This document shows positions 33,470-45,929 of a DNA stretch of 64,000 bases, in pieces. The position numbers were made by a program, and so were the translations under genes. The stretch's first letter is position 1. Each line of letters starts with the position of its first letter. The notes beneath the pieces are model-generated. The model saw only the letters and a list, made by a program, of their open reading frames with translations, had not been told where the DNA came from and ran no database searches. Source of the DNA: Cryptomeria japonica (lineage: Eukaryota > Streptophyta > Pinopsida > Cupressales > Cupressaceae); contig NC_081407.1 of the NCBI RefSeq assembly GCF_030272615.1, positions 265,422,574-265,486,573 of the forward strand, given 5' to 3'.

Positions 33470-35284
33470 TGCATTGCAAAATAAACCCTATATTCAGGGT
33501 TTTCTCAGCCTTCGGATTGCGAAATCAGCCCTCAAAACCCTTCGTTTCACGTTTACAACCTCAATTCCCTGTCAAAACAAATATGGTGCATTCTTTCAAC
33601 CCTGATATGGCAAACACAGCCTAAAAATCCTAAGCTGTTACCAAGAAAGATAAATTTAAATTAATTCTGGATAATCTGAATAATTTCTCACAAGTGCTGG
33701 ATTTTCTAAACACGGCCTTTTGTAATCCTACATATTTTCACAAAGTTGAGTAACTTCTTCGACAGGGGATCATTTTTTATCAAATTTCAGTTCAAAATGC
33801 TTGATATTTGCAGCGAATTAAAAGCTGCTGTAGGCTGCATACGGATTCGGTAGATTTTACAGATGGTTTTATCAGCTGCTGGTTTTATAAAACTAAATGA
33901 GAAAATCCTTTAAAATCCTTTAAACCCATGTGCCTCTTTTAGACATGTTGAAATTTGCAGAATGTTAAGGACTTTACGAGAATTATTAAGTCGGTAATTG
34001 TAAAATTAGAAGACTCGTATAAATTCCCATTTAGTTTTGTGCCCACTTTATTGGCAATATTTTAATGATATATTAGTGTGTGATGTGTTTAATTTAGTTT
34101 TATTATTAGTACTTGTTGTTATTATTGTTATTAGGTTAGTGATTAATTGTAATTATTTTTGTTAATTGTTATTATTCAATTATTTTTCTTAATTAAAATT
34201 ATTAATTTTTAGTTTTTTCAATGTAATTGGTTAAAACAAATTGCATCTCATTGTAGGATTTGAGGGATCCACTTTTCAAATGTAATTTTTGACACAATTT
34301 TTTATTGTTGGGGCTATCTACTATCTAAATGCAATTTTTGAGACAATTTATTGCGATACAATTTTTTAGGCAATTTTTTAGATTGTAATATTTTGTATTA
34401 TATTATTTTATATATAATTTAAAATATATAAATTAATAATATTACTTTAATTGAAACCATAAAAAAAATTAAATTAATTGAGTTAGGGTTATAAATATTT
34501 ATTAAAAAATTAATGTACTATTTTAATTAAAAAAAATATTAAAATAATAATAATAAAATATTTAGTAGATTTTTTAAAATTAAATAATAATTTAAATTAA
34601 ATCAAATGAATTAAAAAACTAAATCAAATTAAATAACTTAAATTAAATAATAAAAATTAAATTAATTTAAATAACTTAAATTAAGTGTAGTCACTAGTCA
34701 TTTAAACTCGATTCTTGTAATAGCTTTTGAAGACATGCATTTTAAGCGGCCTCATAAAGGGTGTTTTTTCTTTAGTTTCTTTCATGCATAATAAATTGCA
34801 TGTGTAGTATTGTTAGAAGTTGGAATCAAAAAAATATTTAGTTCTATTTAAATATGGATCCAATTTTTAATGCATGGTTTGATCAACTTGTACTTAGTCC
34901 AATCAACTTGCAAATTATAATAAGACTTCTCCATGCTTTCAAATACATAAATTCATTCTATTAGAACATTTTGTTTATGCAACAAAGTTTGTTTATTTTC
35001 CTTCCTTTGCTCTATTTAATAAGAAAAACAATACTCTAGAAAAGAAAGATAAGCCAATGTGAAGGCATTTTAGAGAAAGCTAAGAAAAGAAAAAGACAAT
35101 GTTCATGTGTAGATTTGAAGGTAGATGTGAAGGTACAAACCTATCTGCATGTATGAAATCTATGCCTTTCTTTGAAATTATATTAGTTGTCTTGTGAGGA
35201 ACTTTGACCTTGAATTGAACTGTGATATGTTCCTTGATCACATATTATCTTTTCTTTTATTTGCATGCATTTGGGAGGTTGAAT
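33470..35284. other. Leader/upstream region of the WOX-like gene, then AT-rich DNA
   Basis: The first 500 bp hold the presumed 5' leader and promoter of the minus-strand WOX-like gene and appear non-repetitive. From about 34020 to 34690 the DNA is almost pure A/T, with many TAATAATAA and AAATTAAAT words. No gene is seen. Confidence 0.5.
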
Positions 35285-36635
35285 TGTAGTGGCCCACCCC
35301 GAATCACAATAACACAACTAATTTGTAAATCCAATTTTTGTTTATTTTCTAGATTTTTCTGATTTTTTTTTTGTTTTTGAGTTTTTTTATTTTTTGTGTT
35401 ATTTGGTTTATGTTGATGCTTGTAGATAAAATGAGAAATGCAAGAGAGACAAACTAGAATTGAAAGAATGGGAAAGTAAATTACAACAAAGGCAAATTAT
35501 TTTTTATATTTATTTGCATGTAATGGACCATTACATACACGTACAACCCAAATACAGGTCTAATATAGATCTAAGGTAGCAAACAGTCACCTAGTGATTG
35601 TAATACCACTGTAAATAGCCTCTCTAGGTTATGATCTAATGCTCAATCTTTTTTTGGAGGTCTAAGACAGCTCCTTATGGGTCTAATACCCTATGCCCAG
35701 CTAAAGTCTTTTTGTAACTCCTCAAATTGGGGTGTGGCAGGCTAAGATTGCTAATAAATGTGAATGTTGATGCTTAAACAACCCTAATTTGCAATTTGCT
35801 TCTTCAATTTTTCTCTCCACACTGACCATTCCACTACTTCTTTTACCAATAAGTTGATAAATAAGGATTTGCCTTGTAGAATACCCTTACATGGTCTCAC
35901 ACACCTGTAGGCATTCAAACTTTTGAGAGTTTACATTCTCAAAAGCTTTGATCTACTACTAAAAACCTGTTCAAGACTCCAATACAAGTTGTTGTTGTAA
36001 AAAGTGGATTCCATAATGATAAAATCCCCAACCAAAATCACTTTTGTCCTTCATGGATCGAATTTTCCCTTAGAAGCATATCTTTGGCATATTCTTAGGT
36101 TTGTGTCATGGAATATTCTCCTCTCCAAGGAATGTGAACCTTCTTGGGGAAGACTTTTGTTCATTGCATTAAGTTGTTTAAAAAACAATATTATGTCTCT
36201 AGGCATCCTGACTACCAAGGGGGTCCACTTGGCCCTTTCATTATTATAATAATATAATAACCTTATTTAGGCATTTTATTGAAACAAATGAAGATATTAA
36301 AGTTATTATTTAAATATTCAAATTATTCCCTGAAATCACACCCAATCACCACTAAATTGAAATTGATGGTGTCATTGGTACCCGAGGTGATGACTAGACA
36401 TAGTGCACCAATAGCTAATTTTCCCTTTAAAATAGGAATACTCCTCAAATGCTAAGGAACTATCTCTGATCACTAAAATTTGCTCTACTAGCTCCTTGCC
36501 AATCTTCCCAACCACTCGATAGCTCCACAGGCGACTACCAATATGCTCCTAAAAAATAGGGACCTTCCTAAAATTTAGGAGATAGTACCCGAGGATGCTC
36601 TCAGTGTCTCTTGCTTAGCTCCCCCAAGCTCTAGG
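35285..36635 (-). mobile_element. 3' LTR of gypsy element G1, inner end truncated
   Basis: It starts (plus strand) TGTAGTGGCCCACCCC and matches the right-hand LTR pieces at 43733-44015, 50406-51371 and 58372 onward. The match stops near GCTCCCCCAAGCTCT, where integrase sequence begins. A deletion has therefore removed the inner part of this LTR and the C-terminal part of integrase. Confidence 0.8.
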
Positions 36636-39600
36636 TGAACCAATGGAGCTTGAACACATCTCTAAAGAACAAATCAGCAACCTGTGTTGCAGTTAAAGTG
36701 GTAGTGATCGCAAAGAAATGTGTAAACTTCATGAGATGATCAACCACGATATAAATACAATCCCTATTTCGGGCTTTGGGTAAGCCCATAATAAAATCCA
36801 TGGAAATGCACTCCCTTTTCCTATTAGGAATGGGTAGGGGCTGCAATAATCCATCTGGGAAAGAATGCTCTTGCTTGTTCTACTGAAAAATAGGACACTC
36901 TCAGACATATTGTAGGACCTCGGACTTGAGCCCTTTCCAAGTGAATCGCTCCCCATTCTACCTATTAATTTTGAACTAGCCTCGGTGTCTCACCATAGGA
37001 GCATCATGGGAGGCTCTCAATACTTTCCTCTTATGTTTAATCTCGATACAAGAAGAATCCTCCCCTTGTAAATGATGAGTCCATTTACAATGGAGTACCT
37101 ATCATCCTGCATTGTGCCATCAATAATACCCGAGGCCCACTAATCCTTAGCATACTCTGCCAAAATCAACTCTCTCCAATCAGTTGTAATCTCTCCTAGA
37201 GCACACAAGTGTGGTCTTTGTGACAATGCATCAGCCACTATGTTATTCTTCACTTTGAATTAGACGATGTCAAAGTCATAAGCTTGTAGCTTACTCACCC
37301 ATTTTTGTTGTCGATCATTAAGGTCTCGTTGATTAAGGAAATGCTTCAAACTGTTGTGATCAGTCTTGACCACGAACTTCATGCCCACTAAATATGTTTG
37401 ACCCTAGCTAAGGCATGCATCATGGCTAGCATTTCCTTATCATATTTATTGTAGGATCACTCTGCACCCCTCAATTTTCTACTCTCAAAAGCAATCGGGT
37501 GCTTATCCTACATTAACACTGCACCAATCCCCTCTCTAGAAGCATCACATTCTAACTCAAAGGGTCTAGTAAAATCTGGGATAGCGAGTACGAGACATGA
37601 ACTCATCAACTATTTGAATGTATTAAAACACTATTGTGCTTGTTTTAAGTAGTGAAATTCCCCTTTCCTTGTCAAGTCTGACAGCGGTGTTGAAAACCCC
37701 TTGACGAAGTGCCTATAGAAACCACAAATCCCAAAGAACCCCTTAAGTTGAGTAAGGTTCTTGGGTGGAGGTCAATCCATGATAGCCCATATCTTGTCCT
37801 CAAGATCAACTCTAACCCCCTCGGCACTGATGATGTGCCCTAAATATAGTAGCTCAGTCATGCCAAATTCACACTTGGACTCTTTTGGCATACAAGGGCT
37901 CCCTCTCCAGTATGCCTAGCACCGCATCTAAATGCTCAAGATGCTCATCCCATGTGCTGCTAAAAACCAAAATGTCATCAAAGAAAATGAGGACAAATTT
38001 CCTCAACTGATGCTGGAAAATCATGTTCATGCATGATTGGAAGGCCGTTGGAGCATTGGTTAGACGAAAAGGCATAACCACAAACTCAAAATGGCCATAG
38101 TAACATTAGAATGTTTTTTTCTCTCTGTCCTCCTCCCTCATCTTGATCTGATGATAACCTGACCTCAAATCAATCTTGGAAAAGAAACATGCTCCATGCA
38201 ACTCATCTATCAATTCATCAATCCACAAAATGGGGTTCCAGTTTTTTATTGTTTTCTTGTTAAGGGCATGGTAATCGATACACATATGAAGAGTCTCGTC
38301 TTTCTTCTTTCAACCAACACAACAGTAGATGCAAAAGGACTCTTACTCAGTCGAATGTGTCCTATCTCAAGCAGCTCCTTAATCATCTTCTCAATATTAT
38401 CCTTAAGTCACTTAGGGTGTATGTATGGTGTGATAATCATGGGCTTATCCCCCTCCTCCAACTCAATGGTGTGCTCAATGCTCCTGTCTAGAGGCCTCCC
38501 AGATGGAATGGCACAAAACACCTTACTATGTTTAGTTGGGATTTCTTGTACATCCAGAGGATACTCCCATTTATGAGGCTCTTCTGTTGTAGGCATAACC
38601 ACACACTCTGCAGCCCACTCAACCTAGTCATGTCTAAGTAATCTCTCTATCCTCCTCAAGGAAACCATGCGTAAACTACCATCTAAAATTCCCCTCAGTA
38701 CATGTTTCCTGTCATTCACCTCAAATCTCATCTCCATGTTGCAAAGATTGATTCTGAACTCCTCAATAGCATGTAGCCACTTCATTCCCAATACAATGTC
38801 CATCTCACCAATACCTACTACATAGTAGTCCGCATGGAAAACATAATCATTAAGTTGTAAAGTCAAGATAGGATTCCTCTTGGTACAAGTAAGAGTGAAA
38901 TCATCTGCTACCTTCACTTGAAATCCCTCAAACTCCTCAGCCTTAAGTCCCCTCTTGGCTACTAACCCCTCATTGATAAAGTTATGTGTAGCCCTTGTAT
39001 CCAATAAGGTATTAACTCGCTACCCACCAATAACTCCATGAATCTTGAAAGACCGAGCTCATTTTGAATGCGAGAGAGTTGTGTCATATGTCTGTCATCT
39101 TCCTTCTCCTTAATTGAACCCTCGAAAACACTCTTTGCTTCAATGTCATAAATTTTTAGTATGCTGGTCTGAAATTTCAAAATTGGTATCATCAACTGAA
39201 TAATATTCCATTTTATTTGTCTTCCCCTTTAGAGGACATCTATGTTTAGGGTCCCATGGTTTTTTGCACTTGAAACCTAATTTCTTACGTCTCAAGTCAT
39301 TCAATGTCTCATCATCATTCCTTTGGAAAGGCTTCCTTTGTTGATTTGTGTTATTATAAAATGGTTTCTTATCCTTATTGCTGGAAAATGGTTTTGATGA
39401 GAACTTACTCCTTGGGGCAGCAAGCTCCATGCTACGGGTCTTCTTCATGGCCTCTTATAAATTAGGCGGATCAAAGGCTTTTAGCCATCCACATAAAGGC
39501 TTGATGAGTCCCTCAATGAAGAGCACCACTAACTGCCTCTCAGAGATATTAGAAACCATCACTGACAACCTCTAGAAATCAGCAATGTGGGTCCATATTG

Positions 39601-40260
39601 TTTGAGTTGTGCAAGCTCTATGAAATACATCTTTGGGTCCTTTTTGTCAAAACAGACAATGAACTTATTGGTGAACTCATCATAAGAGTTGATGGATCGA
39701 TGCCCAAGGGTAATCAAACCATGATAACACCACTCATGAACCACTCCATCCAGATGTAAAGTAGTGAACTTAATTGCCTCCTTCTCTATCATGGGTCTCA
39801 AAGATAGATAATTATCAAGATTTTGCACCCAAGCTCTAGTTGAACACCTATCTCCTCCATCAAAATGAGCCAAGGTTAGCTTCCCCACAACCTGCTAAAA
39901 ATATCTCTGGCCCTATGAAGTCCTATATTTTATTCTACCAATTAAACCAGCTCTCTGTTTCTTTCACCCAATGAACTGGTCAAGGGTCAATAACTTGACC
40001 TCTAGTGGAAGAGTCGTATACTCTGTATAGTGGTGTTGGACCTCCTCAACTGTAGAGATCTAAAGTTCAAGGCCTCAGCCTTGCTGAATAGGTGCCTCCT
40101 CATGTGGAATGAAAGAAGGTTGTAAAGGCCTCGACATAGAACTAGTGGTGGGAGTGCACTCTCTTGAGCCACTGTCATGACCTTGTGTCCTACTAGTATC
40201 ACTAGTATGGTTGGTGTGTTGTGACTGATCTCCCTGATGAGTCACATTTTTGGTCTTCTT
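36620..40260 (-). pseudogene. G1 Ty3/gypsy gag-pol remnant
   Basis: Read right to left, the order is gag, protease, reverse transcriptase, RNase H, integrase, as in Ty3/gypsy. Gag (39559-39900) has LTLAHFDGGDRCSTRAWVQ. A knuckle GFKCKKPWDPKHRC at about 39275 has lost its first Cys. Protease (38624-39010) reads LLDTRATHNFI, so the active-site DTG has become DTR. Reverse transcriptase (37860-38600) shows [26 protein letters not shown] and FFDDILVFS. RNase H (about 37240-37400) has KFVVKTDHNSLKHFLNQRD. Integrase (36620-37030) keeps a finger-like part and ISMDFIMGLPK with IVVDHLMKFTHF, then ends abruptly at the LTR. Many stops and frameshifts break it. It cannot be active. Confidence 0.9.
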
Positions 40261-40440
40261 ATATAAACTCTACGTTTAATTAGGACTGTCATTTTATGGT
40301 TCAGACATTATGGTCATGATAGATATAAGAATTTTTGTGTTTAACTTATGAACTTTGTTATCTACTAAGACGGTCATATAAATGATATAATAAATCTATA
40401 TTAATAATATGGGAATGCTTGATTGAATGACGTATGTTGC

Positions 40441-42406
40441 TGATGCAGTTAAGGTAGGGAGATCCAATGAAGGATATCCCCGCCTTGCAGCTTATAACAC
40501 AAAACACAATGAAAGATATTAGCTTAACATGAAACACTATGAAAGATACCGGCAATTGGTAACAAAACACAAGGTTTAACCGTTAAGCAACCTTAACCGG
40601 TAGAAGCAACACACAATATAACCGGTGACAAATAAATCCATCATTACAATCATCTACATAATTACATAAGCCTTTGGCGGCTACACATGTTGGACTGCAG
40701 CCCAAGATTACAAAACAATCCATGTGAGACAACTCACAGATCTGCAGATCTTCTACTCAACAAACAGGTCTCCGATAACAATCTGCATTGTTCTGCACTC
40801 ATCCGGACTTCAGTCCCCCCGAACCAGAATCTCTCTGGAAACTACATCTTTGCTCAATCTCTATTTTCTTCGACCTTCATCCTATGTCCTCTAAAATTGA
40901 TCTCTAAAATTTCCCTTTATACCATCTGCAAGCAATAACAACTCGATCAAGGAGGCCAAAAACCAGCTGGTTCATGATGAAACGTGTAAACAATAACATG
41001 TCAGCCCAAATCACCAAGAACATCTTCAATTGCATAAAAATTCACGCAGTCCTCCGGGAACATCGGACAAGGCCCAAAATAACATCGCTCAACGATCCAC
41101 AAGCTACGAAAATCACTCGCAACTTAATTTCATACACAACAAAACCAACTGGTAAGAGCACACCAATACCAGGCTAATACCGGGATCAATGTCTCACCAG
41201 GATCAAAGTCAAGGTGTTGGTTTGAACTACTCTTGTGCTCCTGCATTAGACTCTCGGGGTTAATTAAAAAGCGAGTCCCATCACTTGATCTAGTTTAGCG
41301 ATCTGTCAGTAGGTACTTGCAACTACCTCAGGGGTTCGGCGATATGACTACAGGTTCCAGTTGCCTCTCCTCGGTGATCTACCGGTCCACCCTGCAGCTT
41401 GCTTCTGTTTAGTGATCAGTTCAAGTCTCCACCCACTAACTGCCTCAAGCTCAAGCTCTAGGTTCGGTGGTCTACTTGCAAGCCTTATACTGCCTCACGT
41501 TCGGCGATCTGAACAAGTCCACAAGCTGCCTCAACTTTCTTTCCAACCAACCGGATCTTCCTCGATCAACAGGTTCACAAACCAGCTCTGATACCACTTG
41601 ACACAGTCAAGGTAAGGAGATCCAATGAAGGACATCCTCACCTTGCATCTCATAACACAAAACACAATGAAAGATATCGGCTTAACATGAAACACTATGC
41701 AAGATACTGGCAACCGATAACAGAACACAAGGTTTAACCAGTAAGCAACCTTAACCAGTAGAAGCAACACACAATATAACCAGTAACAAATAAATCCATC
41801 ATTACAATCATCTACAGAATTGCATAAGCCTTCAGCGGCTACACATGTCGGACCGCAACCCAGGATTACAAAACAATTCATGCGACACAAATCATAGATC
41901 CGCATATCTTCTACTCGACAAACAAGTCTCTGGTAACAGTCTGCACTGTTTCCCACTGATTCGGACTTCAGTCCCCCCAGACCAGAATCTCTCTGAAAAC
42001 TACATCTTCACTTGATCTCTATTGTCTTCGACCTTCATCCTTTGTCCTCTAAAATGAATCTCTAAACTTTCCCTTTATACCATCCAGAAGCAATAACAAC
42101 TCGATCAAGTTGGCCAAAGACCAGCCGGTTCATGATGAAACGTGTAAATGATAACATGTCGGCCCAAATCACCAAGAACATCTTCAATTGCATAAAACTT
42201 CATGTAGTCCTCCAGGAACATCAGATAAGGCCCAAAACAACATTGCTCAATGATCCACAAGTTACAAAAATCACCCACAACCTAATTCCATACACAACAA
42301 AACCAACCGATAAGAGCACACCAATATCGGGCCAATACCACGATTGATGCCTCAACGGGATCAAAATCAAGGTGCTGGTTTGAACTACTTTGGTGCTCCT
42401 GCATTA
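40441..42406 (-). mobile_element. L1: non-coding LTR element with two 808-bp LTRs
   Basis: Two direct repeats of exactly 808 bp (40441-41248 and 41599-42406) enclose only 350 bp. The plus-strand start is TGATGCAG or TGACACAG and the end CTCCTGCATTA. The flanking 5-mers GTTGC (40436-40440) and GTTGT (42407-42411) match at four of five positions. A primer-site complement GCTCTGATACCA at 41585-41596 sets minus orientation, two bases from the right LTR. The internal part has no ORF and consists of about five diverged 40-50-bp repeats with GTTCGGCGATCT and ACTGCCTCA words. Size lies between typical TRIM and LARD elements. It inserted into the gag region of G1 or into an earlier insertion there. 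Movement would depend on proteins from other elements. Confidence 0.85.
41585..41596 (-). other. Primer-binding site of L1
   Basis: On the minus strand this reads TGGTATCAGAGC, complementary to initiator tRNA-Met, two bases after the end (TCA) of the right-hand LTR. Confidence 0.9.
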
Positions 42407-42411
42407 GTTGT

Positions 42412-43388
42412 GCATGTTAACCTTTGTGTATGCAGCTAGTAAGCAAGACTAAGTCAATGAGGGACATCTATTGTTGTTTTGTGGAGTTGCAATCACGATT
42501 GAATGGAATTTGTTGAACCAGTCAAGCTTGTAACCGATACCATAATAAGACTCCTAGTTGAAGTTGAGACAATTGTTTGTTTCAGAACACGTGCCAGATA
42601 GTTGAGGAAATCTAGAGAAAACTTTGTCCTATATTTGTGTGAGAGACTGAGTCTTGAGATGATTCATCTTCTGTGTGTTTATTTTCAATAAAAGTTGTCC
42701 TCCTAGTTTGTTGGGAGTGGATCGACTGAGTAATAAGTTAGTTATAGAATTTCCTATAAATCCATTGATTTAAGGATGGAGAATGTAATGCAATTTTACT
42801 TTTTCAGAACTTAGTATGCTCTATTTCATAGTTGGAATAAAAAGTAAAAAGCTTCCATTTATGTTATTACTGTTGTTGAGAGATAAATGTGTTAGTAATG
42901 TTGTTATAATTTCTCGAGTTGGTTAAGTTTCTAGAAGCTCATCCAAGGGGGTCCACTTGGGGATCATTCCATCTTCGTTGCTTTATTAAGTAGGATCATT
43001 TCTATTGTTTAATTTTCTTAGTTGACTGTCCTGCAGCCATAGAAATTCCATTCTGCGTCTATTCCTGCAGCCAAGTAAAAATAGAGTATTATGTTACTAG
43101 CTACTCATTTCCTTTTTTGTATGAAGATATAGGTTTCGCATGTAGTAGACTAGGTTGATGTTAGTAAAGTAACATTATAATTTCATGTTTTTGTTCATTT
43201 ATCTAGTACCTTTAAGTTGAATTAGCATTCCTCGTGAGTTTCTTGGTGCACATATAGTGCAGACCTATTTCAAGCTACACATTCCTAGGTTGATAAGTAA
43301 ATGAGTTTCTGCTAATGAGTTAGTAACTATATGATGTAGAGAATCGAATCATTAAGTCAAGGACATGTGTCTAGATTACTAGGGCGTT
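42412..43388. other. No gene; probably part of an older insertion in G1 gag
   Basis: Non-coding DNA separating the two parts of G1 gag. Together with 40286-40435 it is flanked by the 7-mer ATTAGGA (40279-40285 and 43389-43395), which could be a target duplication. No element termini of a known type were found. The match could be chance. Confidence 0.35.
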
Positions 43389-43395
43389 ATTAGGA

Positions 43396-43535
43396 ACCAA
43401 TTCTCCCTATGACTGAATTTTCTTGGCCATGTGCCCCAAAAGCTAAGACATCATATCCATCATGGCATCGAATTTCCTCTCCATTCTAGTGCTAGGGTTG
43501 ATTGACCTGGCCCTCTCCTTATCCTTCTCGGCCAT
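43396..43535 (-). pseudogene. G1 gag N terminus, separated from the rest
   Basis: The start codon is at 43533-43535 on the minus strand, reading MAEKDKERARSINPS and then a methionine-rich helix with a stop after MMDMMS. The remainder of gag lies 3 kb to the left beyond inserted DNA. It sits about 185 bases after the primer site at 43720-43731, as expected for gypsy gag. Confidence 0.65.
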
Positions 43536-43719
43536 GTTAGTTGTGCTCCCTTAATTGTCACTAGAATCTCTCCTATGTATCCCTATAATACTAGAAGTTG
43601 TCTCTCCCTCTGGGATTTGTGGTGGTTGCCACTAAACATGATACTCCTTTGAATAAGTTAAAAAATATCTATCACTCATCAAAGGTTTTCTCTATCCACA
43701 AGATGACAAGAGATTTTGT

Positions 43720-43731
43720 GCTCTGGTACCA
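43720..43731 (-). other. Primer-binding site of G1
   Basis: The minus strand reads TGGTACCAGAGC, one base from the initiator-Met consensus TGGTATCAGAGC, immediately inside the right-hand LTR boundary at 43733. It fixes G1 as a minus-strand element. Confidence 0.85.
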
Positions 43732-43732
43732 A

Positions 43733-44015
43733 TGTAGTGGCCCACCCTAGATCATAGTAACACAACTGATTTGTAAATTCGAATTTTGTATCTTTTTTTT
43801 ATTTTTCTATTATTTTTTTGCTTTTGAGTTTTTTAATTTGTTGTGTTTTTTGGTTTATGGTAATTCTTGTAGATAAAATGAGAAATACAAGAGAGACAAA
43901 TTGGAATTGAAAGTATGGGAAAGTAAATTACAACAAAGACAAATTATTTTTTACATTTATTTGCATACAATGGGCCATTACATTCCTGTACAACTCAAAT
44001 ATAGGTCTGATATAG
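43733..44015 (-). mobile_element. G1 5' LTR, first piece
   Basis: This aligns with 35285-35570 (TGTAGTGGCCCACC onward). It is cut at TATAG by the G2 insertion, and the same LTR resumes at 50406 with a repeated TATAG. Confidence 0.85.
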
Positions 44016-45852
44016 TGTAGTACCCCTCCTCGTTTGAACTCATTAGACTCATATTTTACTGTTGCTTACTTTTAGTGGATACATTACTATGATGTGTTAT
44101 TCAGACTTATATGACATTATTTCATGCTTTATCTGGATATGAGATGCATAATTTATTTTCAGTATTTCAGTACTTGTGATTTATGACATTTTATGGATTA
44201 TTGCTATGTACTGACACTTTACTTTATCTATGCAATGTGTAATTATGTGTTGTGTGTCTACGAGTGTATTGGATGCAAGGGGACGATTTTCCTTCACTCA
44301 CTCCGATGAGATAGGGAACGTTGCGATTCTCCTTTATCGGTGTGCATGTCGTGTTTTCTATATTGTATATATGCATGTGTGGTTCAGTGATGTAGGATAT
44401 TGCAGGTACAAGTACCGGGTAGGTACGGGGTATCGTCTCCACCTGGCTTCATAGGTTTGAGCATGCCTTATAATTGTTCGATAGAAGTGGAGGAGGAAGT
44501 AGTTGACCCTATTTTATCTAGATTACACTCTCGTGAGTGTCGTTAGTTGGTCATCCTATCAGTTTGTTTAGCCTTCGTGTATTGTTGTTTGACTTTTTCT
44601 GAGTCTTTGCTTGGGGTTTTCTCAGTTTGTGTGTTTAGTGGATTTAATTAATTAATTAAATTTATGGAGTTATCTCATAGTTGGTATTTTTTAATTATGT
44701 ATTTTATGCATTGAGATTATAAATTTAATTAATTAAAAGAAGTTATTAAATTAAGTTGCAAGTTGCATTATATTAGAAATATATCTTATTTAAATTTTAG
44801 TGAAAAATAAATTAGATTAATTTCATTTATTGTTTCCTAGAATTTAAAATAAAATAATAATAATAATAATAAATAAATGAATAAAATAATAAATTAGAAT
44901 TAAAGTACTGCTTTAATTTCTTTTTAAGGAAATTAATTAATTTGCATAAGAGAAAAAAAGAAAAAAAAAAGAAAAAGAAAAGGTTATGATTTTTGCTTAT
45001 TGCATGTTAATTTATTTATTTGGTGGGAATTAGAAAAGAAAATAAAAATTGCTTTTATTACTAAAATTAAATATTAGGTTTTTTGGGAAAAATATGTGCA
45101 ACCTAAAATTTTAGGTTATTTTGGAAGCAATATTTTGTTGAAGAAGAAATTATCAGAGGATTGTTGGAAGAGGGATTGGCTTGGAAATCTGCTTGCGGGG
45201 TTGAGCTCTTCCACAAGATTCTTCCAGGAAAGCTTCATAGGTTGGATGGCTTTGCCTGGTTTTGGTTTAAAAATAAATAAGTTAGGGGATTCTCATATTT
45301 TATTTATTTCTTTTCTGTATTTATTTAGCTTTGAAATTTGTAAAATTGTAGGGAGTTATGCTGGCAAAATTTAGCCAGATTTACCCTCCTTTGTCCCATA
45401 AAAGTTTCTCTCTGTGTTAGGCAATTTTTTGTGTTCTTCCTGGTAGTAGAAATTTATTAAAAATTGGGTTAAGAAAAATATTGGATTATGGAAGATATTT
45501 GTGCAAATAAAAGTGGAGTAGAGTGGGGATGCATTGATTTTTAATCTCTGTGAAAATAGATTTTTATATTCTGTGAAAATTGATTTTATATTCTATGAAA
45601 TTGATTTTTATATTCTCTATGTAAATTTTTCCTTTAATAAAAAACAGAGAAAAAAAAGGGGGCTTTGCGAATTTTAATCTATGTATTTGAACTATGCATT
45701 CATTAAAATTTAATATTAATTTTTTTAATTTTTTTTTTAAAAAAAGGGGGTCATAGAGGGGGGTCGGTAGTTGCTACTGACGGTAGTAAAGCTACCGTAT
45801 GGTAGCAGTACTATTGGTGGTAGCACTAAGTAAATTTTGTTCGCTTCCCCTG

Positions 45853-45929
<77 letters not shown>

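Noticed and set aside
44224-44454. Overlapping 72-74-aa ORFs on both strands
   Set aside because: Inside the G2 LTR, without motif and mutually overlapping.
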